A stretch of 64,000 nucleotides of DNA from Motiliproteus sp965230185 (lineage in GTDB: Bacteria > Pseudomonadota > Gammaproteobacteria > Pseudomonadales > Balneatricaceae): the NCBI GenBank assembly GCA_965230185.1, contig OZ245995.1:1922001-1986000 (forward strand), in the 5' to 3' direction. Numbering within the stretch: position 1 is the first letter of the stretch; each line of letters begins with the position of its first letter. Position numbers and translations under genes: made by a program. The notes under the pieces are model-generated. The model made no database searches. It was not told where the DNA came from and saw nothing but the letters and a program-made list of their open reading frames with translations. Positions 63,846 to 64,000 of the stretch are shown here, piece by piece.

Positions 63846-64000
63846 CCTGACTGCTCCCGATCGTACCCGGCAGGTCTGTATTGCTGACCCGGTTTTTTAA
63901 GCAGGTTCTGACCGTTTCAGGCTGAAGTCTGTGCCGCCATTTCAGTCCCTCGCAACGGCTCAGTGTCGAAAGGGACTCGCAATCGATTCAGTGGTTGCAG
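63846..64000. other. Right-edge intergenic sequence
   Basis: 155 bases after the LysR stop with a T6 run near 63893 but no convincing hairpin and no gene start visible before the window ends. Confidence 0.5.

Overview
The window is G+C-rich, densely packed gammaproteobacterial chromosome. Gene content and order suggest a marine Oceanospirillales- or Pseudomonadales-like organism able to respire nitrous oxide. Pointers are psrA beside nagZ, aspS followed by yebC, parC, a nosRZDFYL cluster of the TAT-exported NosZ type, and an L-serine/glycine catabolic cluster resembling the gcvH2-gcvP2-glyA2-sdaA-gcvT2 set of pseudomonads. No rRNA, tRNA, insertion sequence, prophage or CRISPR array was found.

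Layout. 1-8.1 kb: a two-component pair (the first gene is cut by the window edge), parC, an Smp/AhpA-like membrane protein with an in-frame 9-bp repeat, a DsbA-fold isomerase and a stand-alone hisC. 8.2-16.6 kb: an EamA transporter, then a six-gene MoxR/DUF58/DUF4381/vWA/vWA-TPR/BatD operon with its own candidate promoter. 16.6-20.4 kb: nudC, a PEP-CTERM exported protein with a structured AT-rich upstream region, rsuA and an unknown gene. 20.4-36.5 kb: a large glycine/serine module. On the minus strand lie lipA, gcvT, an AGCS glycine/alanine symporter, the aapJQMP amino-acid ABC importer and an XRE-cupin regulator. On the plus strand, divergent from the regulator, lie sdaA, glyA, gcvH and gcvP. 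Together they can import amino acids, cleave glycine, rebuild serine and deaminate it to pyruvate; lipA matures the lipoyl carrier GcvH. 36.5-46.9 kb: a FemAB-like acyltransferase, a tiny CCGSC protein, then cusF-like-nosLYFDZR on the minus strand behind a near-ideal FNR/DNR promoter. 47-54.5 kb: an ADP-ribosylglycohydrolase, HIT, FmdB-like, aspS, yebC, and a lipoprotein/ECF sigma/anti-sigma group. 54.5-64 kb: a thioesterase, a gene-poor AT-rich patch, an SCP2 protein, sohB, then psrA/cytoplasmic YkuD/nagZ/mscS, a cytochrome c with a perfect FNR box, a VOC protein, a GST and a LysR regulator.

Most notable observations: (1) a frameshifted duplicate of the nosZ 5' end, with its own ribosome site, upstream of nosZ; (2) a TTTCC-N4-GGAAA-type palindrome shared by the symporter promoter and the regulator/sdaA intergenic region, which predicts a glycine/serine regulon; (3) a 22-copy heptanucleotide array next to that regulator; (4) matching FNR boxes at nosR and at a distant cytochrome c gene; (5) a YkuD enzyme without signal peptide in a peptidoglycan-recycling context. 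No wholly new multi-gene system stands out. The strongest candidates for undescribed biology are the regulon, the repeat array and the nosZ leader.
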